Positions 1 to 7,920 of a DNA stretch of 64,000 nt are shown piece after piece (the first letter of the stretch is position 1; the number at the start of each line of letters is the position of its first letter). The stretch comes from Mycobacterium sp. 1164966.3. GTDB taxonomy: Bacteria; Actinomycetota; Actinomycetes; Mycobacteriales; Mycobacteriaceae. The position numbers were made by a program, and so were the translations under genes. Location of the stretch: contig NZ_LZSG01000011.1 in assembly GCF_001665395.1 (NCBI RefSeq), positions 1-64,000 of the forward strand, given 5' to 3'. A model generated the notes under the pieces. That model made no database searches and was not told the origin of the DNA. It saw nothing but the letters and a program-made list of their open reading frames with translations.

Positions 1-180
1 GCCATCACCCCAGGTGTCACCCATGACTCGACTCATCTGTCACCTATGTCGTGAACTCAGACACCCCCTCGGACACCGCCACTGTGATGAGTCGCGTCAT
101 GGACCGCCAAGGTGCGCATATGCACGCCGACAGGCCGGTTCAAGCGACATTTGTGCACACTCGCGACGCGCGACAAACCC
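1..180. other. Intergenic left edge, no gene seen
   Basis: No convincing coding sequence lies here. The stretch holds two related short segments, each built on gtcacc(c/t)atg followed by a gactcgactcat- or gtcgtgaactcag-like tail. They could be the worn end of an insertion sequence, but no transposase follows inside the window, so this is only a suggestion. The 3' end of the Rv2629-like gene reads towards this region. Confidence 0.3.
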
Positions 181-1287
181 TCAGTGCAGCGTCGGCGCAT
201 ACCGAAGCACGGCGGCGACGCCGTCCGCCGGCGAGATGCGTTCGTCGGTACGCACCAACGACGCCCCGATCGAGATCGCGAAGATCGGCAGCGCCTCGTC
301 GGCTCGCAAGATCTTGTCGGGCGCGGCGCCCTGCTCGGACAGCACGTCCGCATTGGGGGCGACGGTCGTCAGTCCCGCGTCGGCCACGACCGTGAGGCCG
401 TCGATCCCATCGCCGATGATCATCGTCTCGACCGCGCCTTGCCGCAGCGCCGAGCAGACCGCGCCGAGTCCCTCGGCGGCCAAGCCGTGATCGCGGCCCA
501 TCTCGGCCGAGAAGCGTTCGGCGGCATCTCCGATCGTCCTCAGGTGCCGATGCAGGCACGCCGCTTCGATCGCGTGCTGCAACTCGTCGTCGTGTCCGGT
601 GTTCCGCGCTGCGACTTGCAGCACCTCCACGAGCTCGGCGATTCGCTCCGGGAGAGCGGCGATGAGGTCCGAACGCGAGCGCACTTCACCCACGACGAAG
701 ATCAGCTCGATCGCCGTGCGGTCAATGACCTCGTTGATGCGGTCGGCGACGGCGCGTATGTTCTTGCGCCCGGCCTCTTCCGTGCGTAACTGAGGATCGC
801 CGTATCCCGCGGTTTCTGCGCCGGCAGCCTTGTGCACGGGATAGCCGCCGCCGTCGACGATCTCGGAGCGAAAGGTGCCGTCGATCCTTGACGTGAGGTC
901 GGCGCCGGTGTGGTCGACCTCCACCAGCAGATAATCCGGGTACTCGAAGCCGTCCTCGACGATCGGGAGGATATAGGGCAATTCGGAGACCCGCACGATG
1001 GGCGCTGACGGTGGCTTGATCAGGTGCTCGTTCATCAGCACGGCCTCCGCGCTGGCTACGACGGCGCGGCCGCTGCGGCCGATCGGCGGGCGTAGCTCAA
1101 AGACGGCCCGGCCGATCTCCTCGGCGATCGATTCCTTGGCGCCCTGCCGAAGCAGGTCTTCCCGCAGACCGCGCCATTTGAGCTCGAGCTGAGTTTCGGC
1201 GTCGTGGGTGTCGTGCGAATCGTCGAAATGGACGGACGCGAATGGTCCGGGGGCCCCTACCAACTTGCGGAAGCGTTCAGAATCCAT
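181..1287 (-). CDS. Rv2629-like protein, eRF1/baeRF domain fold
   Basis: The 368-residue product matches, from memory, the mycobacterial Rv2629 family (about 374 aa in M. tuberculosis). It shares the opening GPFASVHFDDSHDT, the central DYLLVEVDHTGAD segment and a C-terminal DEALPIFAISIGASLVR block. This family is related to archaeal/bacterial release-factor-like (baeRF) domains and in M. tuberculosis belongs to the DosR dormancy regulon. The start ATG at 1287 gives the expected N-terminus. A 63-codon gene ends 32 bp upstream on the same strand, so the two may be co-transcribed. I see no DosR box in the short gap. Biochemical function is unknown. Confidence 0.75.
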   Translation of the reverse strand: MDSERFRKLVGAPGPFASVHFDDSHDTHDAETQLELKWRGLREDLLRQGAKESIAEEIGRAVFELRPPIGRSGRAVVASAEAVLMNEHLIKPPSAPIVRVSELPYILPIVEDGFEYPDYLLVEVDHTGADLTSRIDGTFRSEIVDGGGYPVHKAAGAETAGYGDPQLRTEEAGRKNIRAVADRINEVIDRTAIELIFVVGEVRSRSDLIAALPERIAELVEVLQVAARNTGHDDELQHAIEAACLHRHLRTIGDAAERFSAEMGRDHGLAAEGLGAVCSALRQGAVETMIIGDGIDGLTVVADAGLTTVAPNADVLSEQGAAPDKILRADEALPIFAISIGASLVRTDERISPADGVAAVLRYAPTLH

Positions 1288-1319
1288 CTTTGTGGTTGCC
1301 CCGCCAGGTGAGCGACAAA

Positions 1320-1511
1320 CTAGTAGCTACGGTCGCCCTCGCTGTCGTCGAAGAAATGCCATTCGCCGTCGTGCTCGACCTCCATGCGCCAGCCCAGTTC
1401 GTTGCCCTCGACCTTGTTGTCGACGAACCAGGCGTGCGCGTCGTCGGCGCTTTCGATGTCCTTGGTGGCGACCACATCGCCTTTGGGGTTGAGCACTCGG
1501 TAGGTAGCCAT
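1320..1511 (-). CDS. Small acidic hypothetical protein, 63 aa
   Basis: This is a 63-residue acidic, tryptophan-rich protein (MATYRVLNPKGDVVATKD at the N-terminus, ending WHFFDDSEGDRSY). It has no signal peptide or membrane segment and looks like a compact beta-rich domain. It lies 32 bp upstream of the Rv2629-like gene on the same strand and 28 bp from the 3' end of lipE. I do not recognise a functional family. Confidence 0.6.
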   Translation of the reverse strand: MATYRVLNPKGDVVATKDIESADDAHAWFVDNKVEGNELGWRMEVEHDGEWHFFDDSEGDRSY

Positions 1512-1539
1512 ACCGGCAGTGTTCCCACCGCCCGCTTTG

Positions 1540-2775
1540 TTAACCGGCGGGGATCTGAGCGGTGATCGTGTCCATCAGCGCCGTGTAGCGGTCGAGAAAC
1601 GGATCACGCCCGGGCTTGCCGCTGCTGATCACACCGGCGGATATGCCGCGCGCCGGGTCGGCCCAGATGGCGATGTTGGAAAGGCCGAGATTCCCGAATG
1701 CCGCGGGCGCGTTGCGCCCGAACGGTCCGAACCGGTTCGTACCCAGCATGTAGCCCGTGCCCCAGCGAGCCGGCATGAGACCCACGGCGAAATCCGGCCG
1801 CAACCGGCGGCATTCCTGCACCGCGCCGTACATCCGCTCCGCGCTGATGATCCGTACGCCGTCGAGTTCACCACCCCGACGCCAAATCTCGGCGAAGCGC
1901 GACATCTCGTTCGCGGTCGACACCGTGTTGGACGACGGGACCACGGTGGACAAGAAGGCCGGCGTGTTCGTGTAGGGGATGATCTCGTGCACGGTCCCGC
2001 CGATCGCCTTGCGGAAGATCGCCGCGATCACCGCCGGCAACGGCCTGCCCGTTGCGTGGCTGGGCGCAACCGACGGGATGTCCTGCTTGGCGACGCCGAA
2101 GTTGGTCCACCGGAAGCCCAGCGGGTCCAGGATCTCGGTGGCCAGGATGTCGCGAATGTCCTTGCCGGTGGCGGCATAGACGATCTCGCGCATCAGCGGA
2201 CCCCAGGTGAGCGCGTGATAGATGTGCACCAGGCCCGGCCGGTACAGCGGTCTCAGTTTGCCGAGCTGCTCTTGTGCGTACTCGTGGTCGTCCGCGCGGC
2301 TGAGGTCTGGCCTGGGTCCGGTGGGAAACGGAACGCCGGCACTGTGGGTCAGCACGTGGCGGATCGTGGTGCGGTCCTTGCCATGACTCGTGTACGGGGG
2401 GATGTACTCGCAGACTCGGTCATCGAGCGAGAAGTGCCCCTGCTCGACGAGCATGTGCACGACGGTCGCGGTGATGCCTTTGGCAGCCGAGTACACGCAG
2501 AAAGGTGTCTCCGTTGTGACCGGGATCTGCTCCGCGTCGAGGGGATCGGTCGGGGCGTTGCCCCAGCCGTGGCCGATGGCCCGGTTGAGTACGACACGGC
2601 CGTTCCGCCGGATGCAGAGCTGAATCGCGGGGTGCATGCCGCCCTGGTACCAATGCCGCGCGGCCTGCCAGATCCGCTCGACGGCTGCACTGTCGATTTC
2701 GGAGTGGTCCTCTTCGCCGATTGCCGTGACGGCATCCAGGTCAGTCGGCACGCGAATCTTTCCGTCTGGAGTCAT
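1540..2775 (-). CDS. lipE: Beta-lactamase-family serine hydrolase LipE
   Basis: The 411-residue product is a serine hydrolase of the beta-lactamase/penicillin-binding-protein fold, likely an esterase/lipase. The catalytic S-x-x-K appears as SAAK after PFCVY, and the YHAL segment fits the usual Tyr motif. The ATG at 2775 was chosen because an upstream in-frame extension to 3072 would run antisense across the next gene and is low-complexity. Position beside echA21, Rv3773c and hisC2 homologues, and length near 415 aa, identify it as the lipE (Rv3775) orthologue. Its start faces the divergent membrane protein at 2827 across about 50 bp, which must hold both promoters. Substrate is not readable from sequence. 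Confidence 0.85.
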   Translation of the reverse strand: MTPDGKIRVPTDLDAVTAIGEEDHSEIDSAAVERIWQAARHWYQGGMHPAIQLCIRRNGRVVLNRAIGHGWGNAPTDPLDAEQIPVTTETPFCVYSAAKGITATVVHMLVEQGHFSLDDRVCEYIPPYTSHGKDRTTIRHVLTHSAGVPFPTGPRPDLSRADDHEYAQEQLGKLRPLYRPGLVHIYHALTWGPLMREIVYAATGKDIRDILATEILDPLGFRWTNFGVAKQDIPSVAPSHATGRPLPAVIAAIFRKAIGGTVHEIIPYTNTPAFLSTVVPSSNTVSTANEMSRFAEIWRRGGELDGVRIISAERMYGAVQECRRLRPDFAVGLMPARWGTGYMLGTNRFGPFGRNAPAAFGNLGLSNIAIWADPARGISAGVISSGKPGRDPFLDRYTALMDTITAQIPAG

Positions 2776-2826
2776 CTCGGATGAGGGTACGTGTCCCCGG
2801 CCCGGGATTGCATTTAGCGTGGTCCT

Positions 2827-3219
2827 ATGCCCATCCGCGCACGCCTTGTCGATGTGACCCTGATCGTCTTCGGGATCTACTCGGTGGTCCTCGGAGCCTT
2901 TATGTTGGCGGCGCCGGGCGTCTTCTTCGATACCCTCGGCGCGTTCGGCGTTCGCAACAACCACTACATCTTCGACAACGCGTCGTTCGAGTTGCCGCTG
3001 GGCCTGCTGCTGCTGGGCGCGCTGCGCTGGCCGACGTGGCGGGTGCCGGCGCTGGCCTTCGCCACCGCGCACTGGTCGCTACATGCGCTCAGCCACATCG
3101 TCGACACCCAGCACCGCGCCGGCACCAGCGTCGGGTGGCTCGAGGCCGCGGGCTTGGTAGCGGGCACTCTGATTCTCGTGGCGGCTTTATGGTCAAGCCG
3201 CGGAGTCACTCGCCAGTGA
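2827..3219 (+). CDS. Small integral membrane protein, 130 aa
   Basis: A 130-residue protein with about four hydrophobic helices: residues 8-28 (VTLIVFGIYSVVLGAFMLAA), 50-65, 75-90 and 105-124. It resembles the small DUF4345-like four-helix membrane proteins of actinobacteria, but I cannot assign a family with certainty. It is divergent from lipE, and its 3' end overlaps the convergent echA21 by 14 bp, so the two transcripts collide. Function unknown. Confidence 0.75.
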   Translation: MPIRARLVDVTLIVFGIYSVVLGAFMLAAPGVFFDTLGAFGVRNNHYIFDNASFELPLGLLLLGALRWPTWRVPALAFATAHWSLHALSHIVDTQHRAGTSVGWLEAAGLVAGTLILVAALWSSRGVTRQ

Positions 3220-4030
3220 ACTGCGGCGGACGCTTGGCGAACGTCGCCTGGATGCCTTCGGTCAGATCCCTGGACGGCAGGAAGGCCGCGTTCCAGGCCG
3301 CGACATAGCGCAGGCTCTCCGAAACCGCTGAAATACGTTGCTGGTCAAGGACATCCTTGATGCCGTTGACGGTCAGCGGTGGATTGGCGGCGATCTCGGC
3401 GGCGGTGGCATGCGCGGCCGCCAGCGTGGCCTCGGCGTCCTCGTATACATCGTTGACCAGACCGATCTTCTCGGCCCTGGCCGCATCGATGTCACGGCCC
3501 GTCAGCGCAAGTTCCCGCAGATGGCCGTCATTCAGAATCAGCGGCAGACGAGCGAGGCTGCCGACGTCGGCGACGATGGCCAGCTTGACCTCACGCACCG
3601 AGAACTTGGCATCAGCGCTGGCGTAGCGGATGTCCACCGCAGAGATCAGGTCGACGCCGCCGCCGATGCACCAGCCATGTATCGAGGCGATGGTCGGGGT
3701 ACGGCAGTCGGCGACGGCACTGATCGCGCCCTGCATCCGTTTGACCTCGGCGTGGAAATCGGCGCGCGGGCGGGCGAGCGCGCCGTCGGTCAGCAGCGCG
3801 GTGAACGAACCGCCCATCGCGGGCACGTCCAGGCCGTAGCTGAAGTTGCGGCCCGATCCGGTGATCACGATCGCCCGCACGTCGCGGTCGGCGTCCAGCT
3901 TCGCGAACACCTCCGGCATCTCGGACCAGAAGGCGGGCCCCATCGCGTTGCCCTTGCCCGGCCCGATCAACGTCACCTGTGCTACCTGGTCCTTGGTTTC
4001 GACGGTGACGGATTCATATGTTTCGCCCAT
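3206..4030 (-). CDS. echA21: Enoyl-CoA hydratase/isomerase-family protein EchA21
   Basis: The 274-residue crotonase-fold protein has the oxyanion-hole segment GRNFSYGLDVPAM and the IASIHGWCIGGGVDLISAVDIRYAS block. An acidic catalytic-type residue follows in the REVKLAIVADVGSLARLP region, the pattern of dienoyl-CoA isomerase-like members as well as hydratases. The ATG at 4030 gives exactly the 274 residues of M. tuberculosis EchA21 (Rv3774); a longer in-frame extension was rejected. It probably acts in beta-oxidation of unsaturated acyl-CoAs in the cytoplasm. It is divergent from the TIGR03086-like gene, with starts 24 bp apart. Confidence 0.88.
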   Translation of the reverse strand: MGETYESVTVETKDQVAQVTLIGPGKGNAMGPAFWSEMPEVFAKLDADRDVRAIVITGSGRNFSYGLDVPAMGGSFTALLTDGALARPRADFHAEVKRMQGAISAVADCRTPTIASIHGWCIGGGVDLISAVDIRYASADAKFSVREVKLAIVADVGSLARLPLILNDGHLRELALTGRDIDAARAEKIGLVNDVYEDAEATLAAAHATAAEIAANPPLTVNGIKDVLDQQRISAVSESLRYVAAWNAAFLPSRDLTEGIQATFAKRPPQFTGE

Positions 4031-4053
4031 TCCCAGACCGTAGCGTGGCTGAT

Positions 4054-4647
4054 ATGCCCTCTGATTTGCGACCCGGACCAGATTCGCCGCCGACCGACGA
4101 GCTACGCAGCGCCGAGCAGTCCCTGGCGGTGTTGCAGCAGGTCCTGCACACCATCGCCGATGACGACATGTCCAGGCAGACACCATGTTCGGAGTACGAC
4201 ATATCGCAGTTGACCGAGCATTTGCTGAACTCCATCACGACGCTCGGGGGCATGGTGGGCGCTGACTATTCGGCGCGTGAACCGACCGACGCCGTGGAGG
4301 GCCAGATCATCGGCGCCGCCCGGCCCACTTTGGATGCCTGGCACCGGCACGGGTTGGAGGGCAACGTCTCGCTGGGCGAATCCGAGATACCCGCCCAGGT
4401 CGCTGCGTCAGTGTTGTCGGTCGAGTTCCTGGTCCACGCCTGGGACTACGCCGCGGCCCTGGGACGCGAGGTCAAGGCGCCCGATCCGCTGGTCGAATAC
4501 GTCTTTGGATTGGCGCAGCGACTCATCCAGCCGGACCAACGGGCCCGCGGCGGGTTCGCCGAGCCGGTCGAGGTGCCGGCCGATGCCAACCCGATGGACC
4601 AGCTGGTCGCCTTCACCGGCCGCAACCCGGCTTGGCGCGTCGACTAA
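4054..4647 (+). CDS. TIGR03086-type mycothiol-dependent/DinB-fold protein (Rv3773c-like)
   Basis: This 197-residue protein has the features of the TIGR03086/maleylpyruvate-isomerase-N DinB-like fold: an N-terminal helix with EQSLAVLQQVL, the TPCSEYDISQLTEHLLNSI segment, a metal-site-type LVHAWDYAAALG motif and a conserved C-terminal DQLVAFTGRNP. In actinobacteria such proteins are metal-binding and often mycothiol-linked. The ATG at 4054 follows the promoter side of divergent echA21. Length and position match Rv3773c (194 aa). Its stop overlaps the convergent DUF4334 gene by 4 bp. Substrate unknown. Confidence 0.8.
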   Translation: MPSDLRPGPDSPPTDELRSAEQSLAVLQQVLHTIADDDMSRQTPCSEYDISQLTEHLLNSITTLGGMVGADYSAREPTDAVEGQIIGAARPTLDAWHRHGLEGNVSLGESEIPAQVAASVLSVEFLVHAWDYAAALGREVKAPDPLVEYVFGLAQRLIQPDQRARGGFAEPVEVPADANPMDQLVAFTGRNPAWRVD

Positions 4648-5099
4648 ACGCGCTCCAGATAAAAGTAGTAGTACCGGCCGTCGTCCAGGACGCCCTTGCC
4701 GTTCATGATGCCCATCACCGCGTCGTCATCGATCTTTTTGAAATGGTCGTGCACGGGCTGCCCGTCGTACACCATCGTGGCGGTGACTTCGCCGCGGAAT
4801 TCTTCGAGCCAGAGGCTGGCTTCGCCCTTGCCCATCGCCACGTTGGAAAACTTGTTGCCGTCGGCGTCCAGGCACACCAGCGGCTGGACGTCAGTGGCCG
4901 AATTGAACGTCTTGCCGAACCAGCCGGCCTTTTCCAGCTTGCCGTTCATCTTGTGGCCGGTGACGAACTCGCCACCGGACCACTCGCCGAGCATGCCTTC
5001 GATGGTCGCCGGCACCAGACTGGCCCAGTAATCGTCGAGCTCGGCGTCGGAAACGCTGCGGTCCTTGAAATCGGCGAACTTCTTACGCGCCAGGCTCAT
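4644..5099 (-). CDS. GXWXG/DUF4334-domain protein
   Basis: The 151-residue protein contains GEWSGGEF near residue 38, matching the GXWXG motif, followed by a DUF4334-type C-terminal half (KGEASLWLEEFRGEVTATMVYDG, then DHFKKIDDDAVMGIMNGKG). Members bind small lipophilic ligands in some structures, but function here is unknown. The ATG at 5099 is preferred over the upstream GTG at 5105 because AAGGAG sits 5 bases before it, and that SD overlaps the hisC2 stop codon. The gene is therefore the translationally coupled distal member of a hisC2 operon. I do not recall it at this place in M. tuberculosis. Confidence 0.75.
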   Translation of the reverse strand: MSLARKKFADFKDRSVSDAELDDYWASLVPATIEGMLGEWSGGEFVTGHKMNGKLEKAGWFGKTFNSATDVQPLVCLDADGNKFSNVAMGKGEASLWLEEFRGEVTATMVYDGQPVHDHFKKIDDDAVMGIMNGKGVLDDGRYYYFYLERV

Positions 5100-5108
5100 C
5101 GTCACTCC

Positions 5109-6182
5109 TTACGATCGCTGTTCCAGCTGCGGGGCGAAACCTCGCGCAAACTCGAGAAAAACGTCGTTCTCGTCGGGCGCGCCGATCGTGACCCGGACGC
5201 CGTCGGTGCCGTACGGGCGAACCACGATATGCGCTTCGGCGGCCTGTTCCACAAAGTCCCGGGTGCGCGGCCCGAGCGGCAGCCAGACGAAGTTGGCCTG
5301 CGAGGACGGCAGGGTGAATCCGGCATCACGCAGCGCGTGGCTGACCCGAATACGTTCGGCGACAACGGCGTCGGTGCGAGCAAGCAGCTCGTCGGCGGCA
5401 CCCAGCGAGGCGATGGCGGCGGCCTGCGAGACGCTCGTCGCGGTGAACGGCACGTAGACCTTGTCCAGCGCGGTGATCACGTCGGGCTGCCCGATGGCAT
5501 AGCCGACGCGTAATCCCGCCAGTCCGTAAGCCTTCGAAAACGTGCGCAGCACAACGACATTGCCGTGGGCGCGGACCAGGTCCAAGCTGTCGGGCAATAG
5601 GCCGTCCCGGATGTACTCGACATAGGCCTCGTCGATGGCGATCAAGATGTGCGGCGGCACCGCCTCGACGAAGCGCGTGAGTGCGTCCGGGTCGACGACG
5701 GTGGACGTGGGGTTGTTGGGGTTGCAGACAAAGATCAGCCGGGTGCGGTCGGTGATCGCGGCCAGCATGGCGTAGAGGTCATAGGTGTGGTCGGTCAGCG
5801 CCACCTTGACCGGAATCGCGCCGGCGACCTGGACGAGCGGCGGATACAGCTCAAAGCTGCGCCAGCCGAAGATCACCTCGTCGCCCGCCGAGGCGCTGAT
5901 CTGCACAAGCTGCTGGCACAGGCTGACCGATCCGCAGCCGACTGCGACGTGCTCGGGCGCGAAATCCGAGCCCAGATGCCTGGCCAGGGCGGCCTTGAGC
6001 TGCACGCAGCCGTTGTCGGGGTAGCGGTTGATGACGTCGGTGGCCCGTTCGATTGCGCCGCGAACGCTGGGCAGCGGGCCGAACACGGTCTCGTTGCTGG
6101 CCAGTTTGATCGCGCCCGGCACCGTCTTGCCGGGAACATAAACGGGAAGGCCGGCCAGCACGGGACGCAGGCGGGCGCTCAC
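5109..6182 (-). CDS. hisC2: HisC2-type aromatic/histidinol-phosphate aminotransferase
   Basis: A 357-residue fold-type I PLP aminotransferase. Visible motifs are the NxxxF-like LASNETVFGPLP N-terminus, CNPNNPTSTVV, DEAYVEYI and the PLP-lysine segment FSKAYGLAGLRVGYAIG, with R at the C-terminal IVVRPYG. Position between Rv3773c-like and tRNA genes and length agree with HisC2 (Rv3772, about 353 aa), also described as phenylalanine (Pat) aminotransferase. It probably transaminates phenylpyruvate and/or imidazole-acetol phosphate in the cytoplasm. Start is a GTG at 6182. The stop overlaps the SD of the next gene, giving an operon. Confidence 0.9.
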   Translation of the reverse strand: MSARLRPVLAGLPVYVPGKTVPGAIKLASNETVFGPLPSVRGAIERATDVINRYPDNGCVQLKAALARHLGSDFAPEHVAVGCGSVSLCQQLVQISASAGDEVIFGWRSFELYPPLVQVAGAIPVKVALTDHTYDLYAMLAAITDRTRLIFVCNPNNPTSTVVDPDALTRFVEAVPPHILIAIDEAYVEYIRDGLLPDSLDLVRAHGNVVVLRTFSKAYGLAGLRVGYAIGQPDVITALDKVYVPFTATSVSQAAAIASLGAADELLARTDAVVAERIRVSHALRDAGFTLPSSQANFVWLPLGPRTRDFVEQAAEAHIVVRPYGTDGVRVTIGAPDENDVFLEFARGFAPQLEQRS

Positions 6183-6272
6183 TTCGACAGCATATGTCGC
6201 CGCTGTGTACGCTAACCCTCCGGCGGTTCGGGGATGCCGAAAAGAAGTCGGGTACCCTCAGGAAGTCCAATG

Positions 6273-6360
6273 GAGGCGTGCCAGAGCGGCCGAATGGGGC
6301 TCACTGCTAATGAGTTGTCCCCCTTCAAGGGGACCGGAGGTTCAAATCCTCTCGCCTCCG
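6273..6360 (+). tRNA. tRNA-Ser(GCT)
   Basis: The 88-nt cloverleaf has acceptor arms GGAGGCG/CGCCTCC, the type II long variable arm expected of tRNA-Ser and a GGTTCAAATCC T-arm. The anticodon loop ctGCTaa reads AGC/AGU serine codons. The discriminator G is followed by an encoded CCA at 6361-6363. It lies 90 bp from hisC2 and 23 bp upstream of tRNA-Arg, so both may be one transcript. Confidence 0.95.
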
Positions 6361-6383
6361 CCACGCAAGACAACTGAAGACAT

Positions 6384-6456
6384 GCGCCCGTAGCTCAACG
6401 GATAGAGCATCTGACTACGGATCAGAAGGTTGGGAGTTCGAATCTCTTCGGGCGCG
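6384..6456 (+). tRNA. tRNA-Arg(ACG)
   Basis: The 73-nt cloverleaf has acceptor arms GCGCCCG/CGGGCGC, a D-arm TAGCTCAACGGATAGAGCA and T-arm GGGAGTTCGAATCTC. The anticodon loop ctACGga gives ACG. Such tRNAs need A34-to-inosine editing by TadA to read CGU/CGC/CGA; a tadA gene lies in this window at 32541. No CCA is encoded. Confidence 0.95.
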
Positions 6457-6776
6457 CTCACGGCTCACGGCGACCTTGGCTAGCTCGACTTCTTGCCGCA
6501 TCCGCGACCTGTGGACTCCATACACTGCACGTCCGGAACAGCCGATTTCAACCGCAGAGAACACGATTCCCTGCATCGTGGGCCCAATTACCGGACATTC
6601 GCAAGCAGCACGTTGCGGTGTAACGTCATCGTTGTTCGGCGGTCCGGTGGGACGTTGGCGTCCGGGACCGACTCAAATGGATTCGGCGGGACGTGGGCGT
6701 CCGGGACCCAGCGAACGGGCGCATACGCCCACCAGGAGCGGGCGCTGCAAATCCATTAATAAGGAGGGCACCCTCC
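6457..6776 (+). other. 320-bp spacer with duplicated 25-bp dyad element
   Basis: No convincing gene. The notable content is two direct copies of a 25-bp element, 6645-6669 and 6684-6708, differing at two or three positions. Each contains the dyad GGGACG-N4-CGTCC with the spacer between its half-sites. They sit 69-130 bp upstream of the small coiled-coil gene at 6777 and could be tandem operators or leader hairpins for it. The right end is the SD-hairpin described separately. Confidence 0.5.
6763..6776 (+). promoter_or_regulatory. Shine-Dalgarno hairpin directly before ATG
   Basis: The ribosome-binding sequence GGAGG (6763-6767) is followed by a 4-base loop and its exact complement CCTCC (6772-6776), which abuts the ATG at 6777. 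In the mRNA the SD could be hidden in a 5-bp stem immediately before the start codon. The duplex is visible directly; a regulatory role is inferred. Confidence 0.5.
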
Positions 6777-6974
6777 ATGAGCGCCAATGAAGCCAGGCGA
6801 GAGATCGCCGACCAAGACGATCTTTGCGTCACCCTCGCCATTCGCCGAGAGAAGCTCGCTCGCCGGAGGGTGGACCTGCTCGCCCAAATACGTGCGCTTT
6901 CCAGACAACTGGAAGCCATCGACCGCCAACTTATCGACATCGCGCACACCGAGGCCGCGCACACCGGAGGCTGA
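6777..6974 (+). CDS. Small coiled-coil hypothetical protein, 65 aa
   Basis: The 65-residue charged protein is almost entirely helical. A heptad-like stretch covers residues 18-58 (REKLARRRVDLLAQIRALS, then QLEAIDRQLIDIAH). The start is fixed by the AAGGAGG at 6761-6767. It has no membrane segment or known domain. It opens the accessory block of stress and envelope proteins that follows but is transcribed towards the convergent DUF3618 gene. Function unknown. Confidence 0.6.
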   Translation: MSANEARREIADQDDLCVTLAIRREKLARRRVDLLAQIRALSRQLEAIDRQLIDIAHTEAAHTGG

Positions 6975-7059
6975 TCAATATCGTCCGCCCGACAAGGGGG
7001 AACGAAGTCCCTGGTTCGAACGCGCCCGTTGGCTGCTGTACGGAACGTTTTGCAGCCGG

Positions 7060-7437
7060 TTATCGGCGCCGCATCCCCACAGCGATTCCGATGGTGACGG
7101 CCGCAGCGACCGCAATACCGGCCATTGGCACAGTGGGTCTGATCGAACCCTGATCATTTGTTACCGCACCGGCCATCTTAGAACGAACTTCGGCTGCGTT
7201 GGATCGCAGAGCTCGCGCGGTCTCGAAGGCGCGCCCTTTAGCCTCTTGGGTCTTGGACGCAAGGCGGCCTCGCGCATCTGCCGCCTTTTGTTTGGCCTGC
7301 GCCTTCACGTCGAGTTTGTCCGACAGCGCCTCCACGGTCTGGCCGAGTTGGGTGCGGGTGCGTTCGATATCGGCCTGCAGGCCCTCGACGTCGGCCTGGG
7401 GCCCCGGCTCTGGCACGGATCGGTCAGCTTCGGTCAT
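7060..7437 (-). CDS. DUF3618-domain membrane-anchored protein
   Basis: The 125-residue protein carries the DUF3618 signature ADIERTRTQLGQTVEALSDKLDVKAQAK near residues 18-45, a long charged helix, and one C-terminal transmembrane helix (about 100-121) ending MRRR. It is likely a cytoplasmic coiled coil tethered to the inner membrane. The internal ATG at 7437, with AAAGGA eight bases upstream, is preferred over 7446. The gene overlaps the 3' end of the PF07332 gene by 14 bp, so they form a coupled pair common in actinobacteria. Role unknown. Confidence 0.75.
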   Translation of the reverse strand: MTEADRSVPEPGPQADVEGLQADIERTRTQLGQTVEALSDKLDVKAQAKQKAADARGRLASKTQEAKGRAFETARALRSNAAEVRSKMAGAVTNDQGSIRPTVPMAGIAVAAAVTIGIAVGMRRR

Positions 7438-7855
7438 GCCCGGCATCCTTTAATTGCTTGATGTCCTTTTTGATGCTTTCGGTCGCGGTTTGAGGAACTG
7501 CGGATACCTGCTGGACCTGGCGCCGGCTAAGCAATGCGGCAACTGCGGCTGTCACGATTAGCACGGCCGAGACGATCAGCGCCGCAGCCCACACCGGTAC
7601 CACCACCGACACCGCAGCCACCGCGGCAGCGACCAGCGTGGCGAAGGCGAACACCGCGAGCAGTCCGGCCACGCTGACCAGTCCGGCGCCAATGCCTGCG
7701 TGCTTGGCCGACTGCTGGAATTCTTTCTGGGCCAGCCGCATCTCGTCACGAACCAGCTGCGAAACCTGTCCCGACAGCTGCGTCATCAACTCGGCGATCG
7801 GGACATCCGCCGCCCGCGGCGGATCGACTCCCGCCCGGCCTGATTCAACGGTCAT
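7424..7855 (-). CDS. Phage-holin-superfamily (PF07332-like) membrane protein
   Basis: The 143-residue protein has an amphipathic N-terminal helix (SQLVRDEMRLAQKEFQQSAKH, residues about 32-52) followed by two long transmembrane helices (about 55-83 and 87-112). This is the layout of the PF07332/DUF1469 actinobacterial family, named holin-like for its topology, not for phage origin. The ATG at 7855 follows AAAGGTGG. A GvpO gene lies 65 bp upstream on the same strand and a DUF3618 gene overlaps downstream, making a likely envelope-stress operon. Confidence 0.75.
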   Translation of the reverse strand: MTVESGRAGVDPPRAADVPIAELMTQLSGQVSQLVRDEMRLAQKEFQQSAKHAGIGAGLVSVAGLLAVFAFATLVAAAVAAVSVVVPVWAAALIVSAVLIVTAAVAALLSRRQVQQVSAVPQTATESIKKDIKQLKDAGHDRS

Positions 7856-7920
7856 CACACGGCACCACCTTTCGTGCGTAATGCGGCCTTGCCGCATGCT
7901 GTGGACGGAACGGAGGTGTC

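Noticed and set aside
1540..3072. Extended N-terminus of lipE to 3072
   Set aside because: It would overlap the divergent membrane protein and encodes low-complexity Arg/Gln-rich sequence.
6273..6456. tRNA pair as a phage attachment site
   Set aside because: No integrase or repeated tRNA 3' end was found nearby.
7424..7855. PF07332 protein as a phage holin and sign of a prophage
   Set aside because: The family is chromosomal in actinobacteria and no phage genes are nearby.
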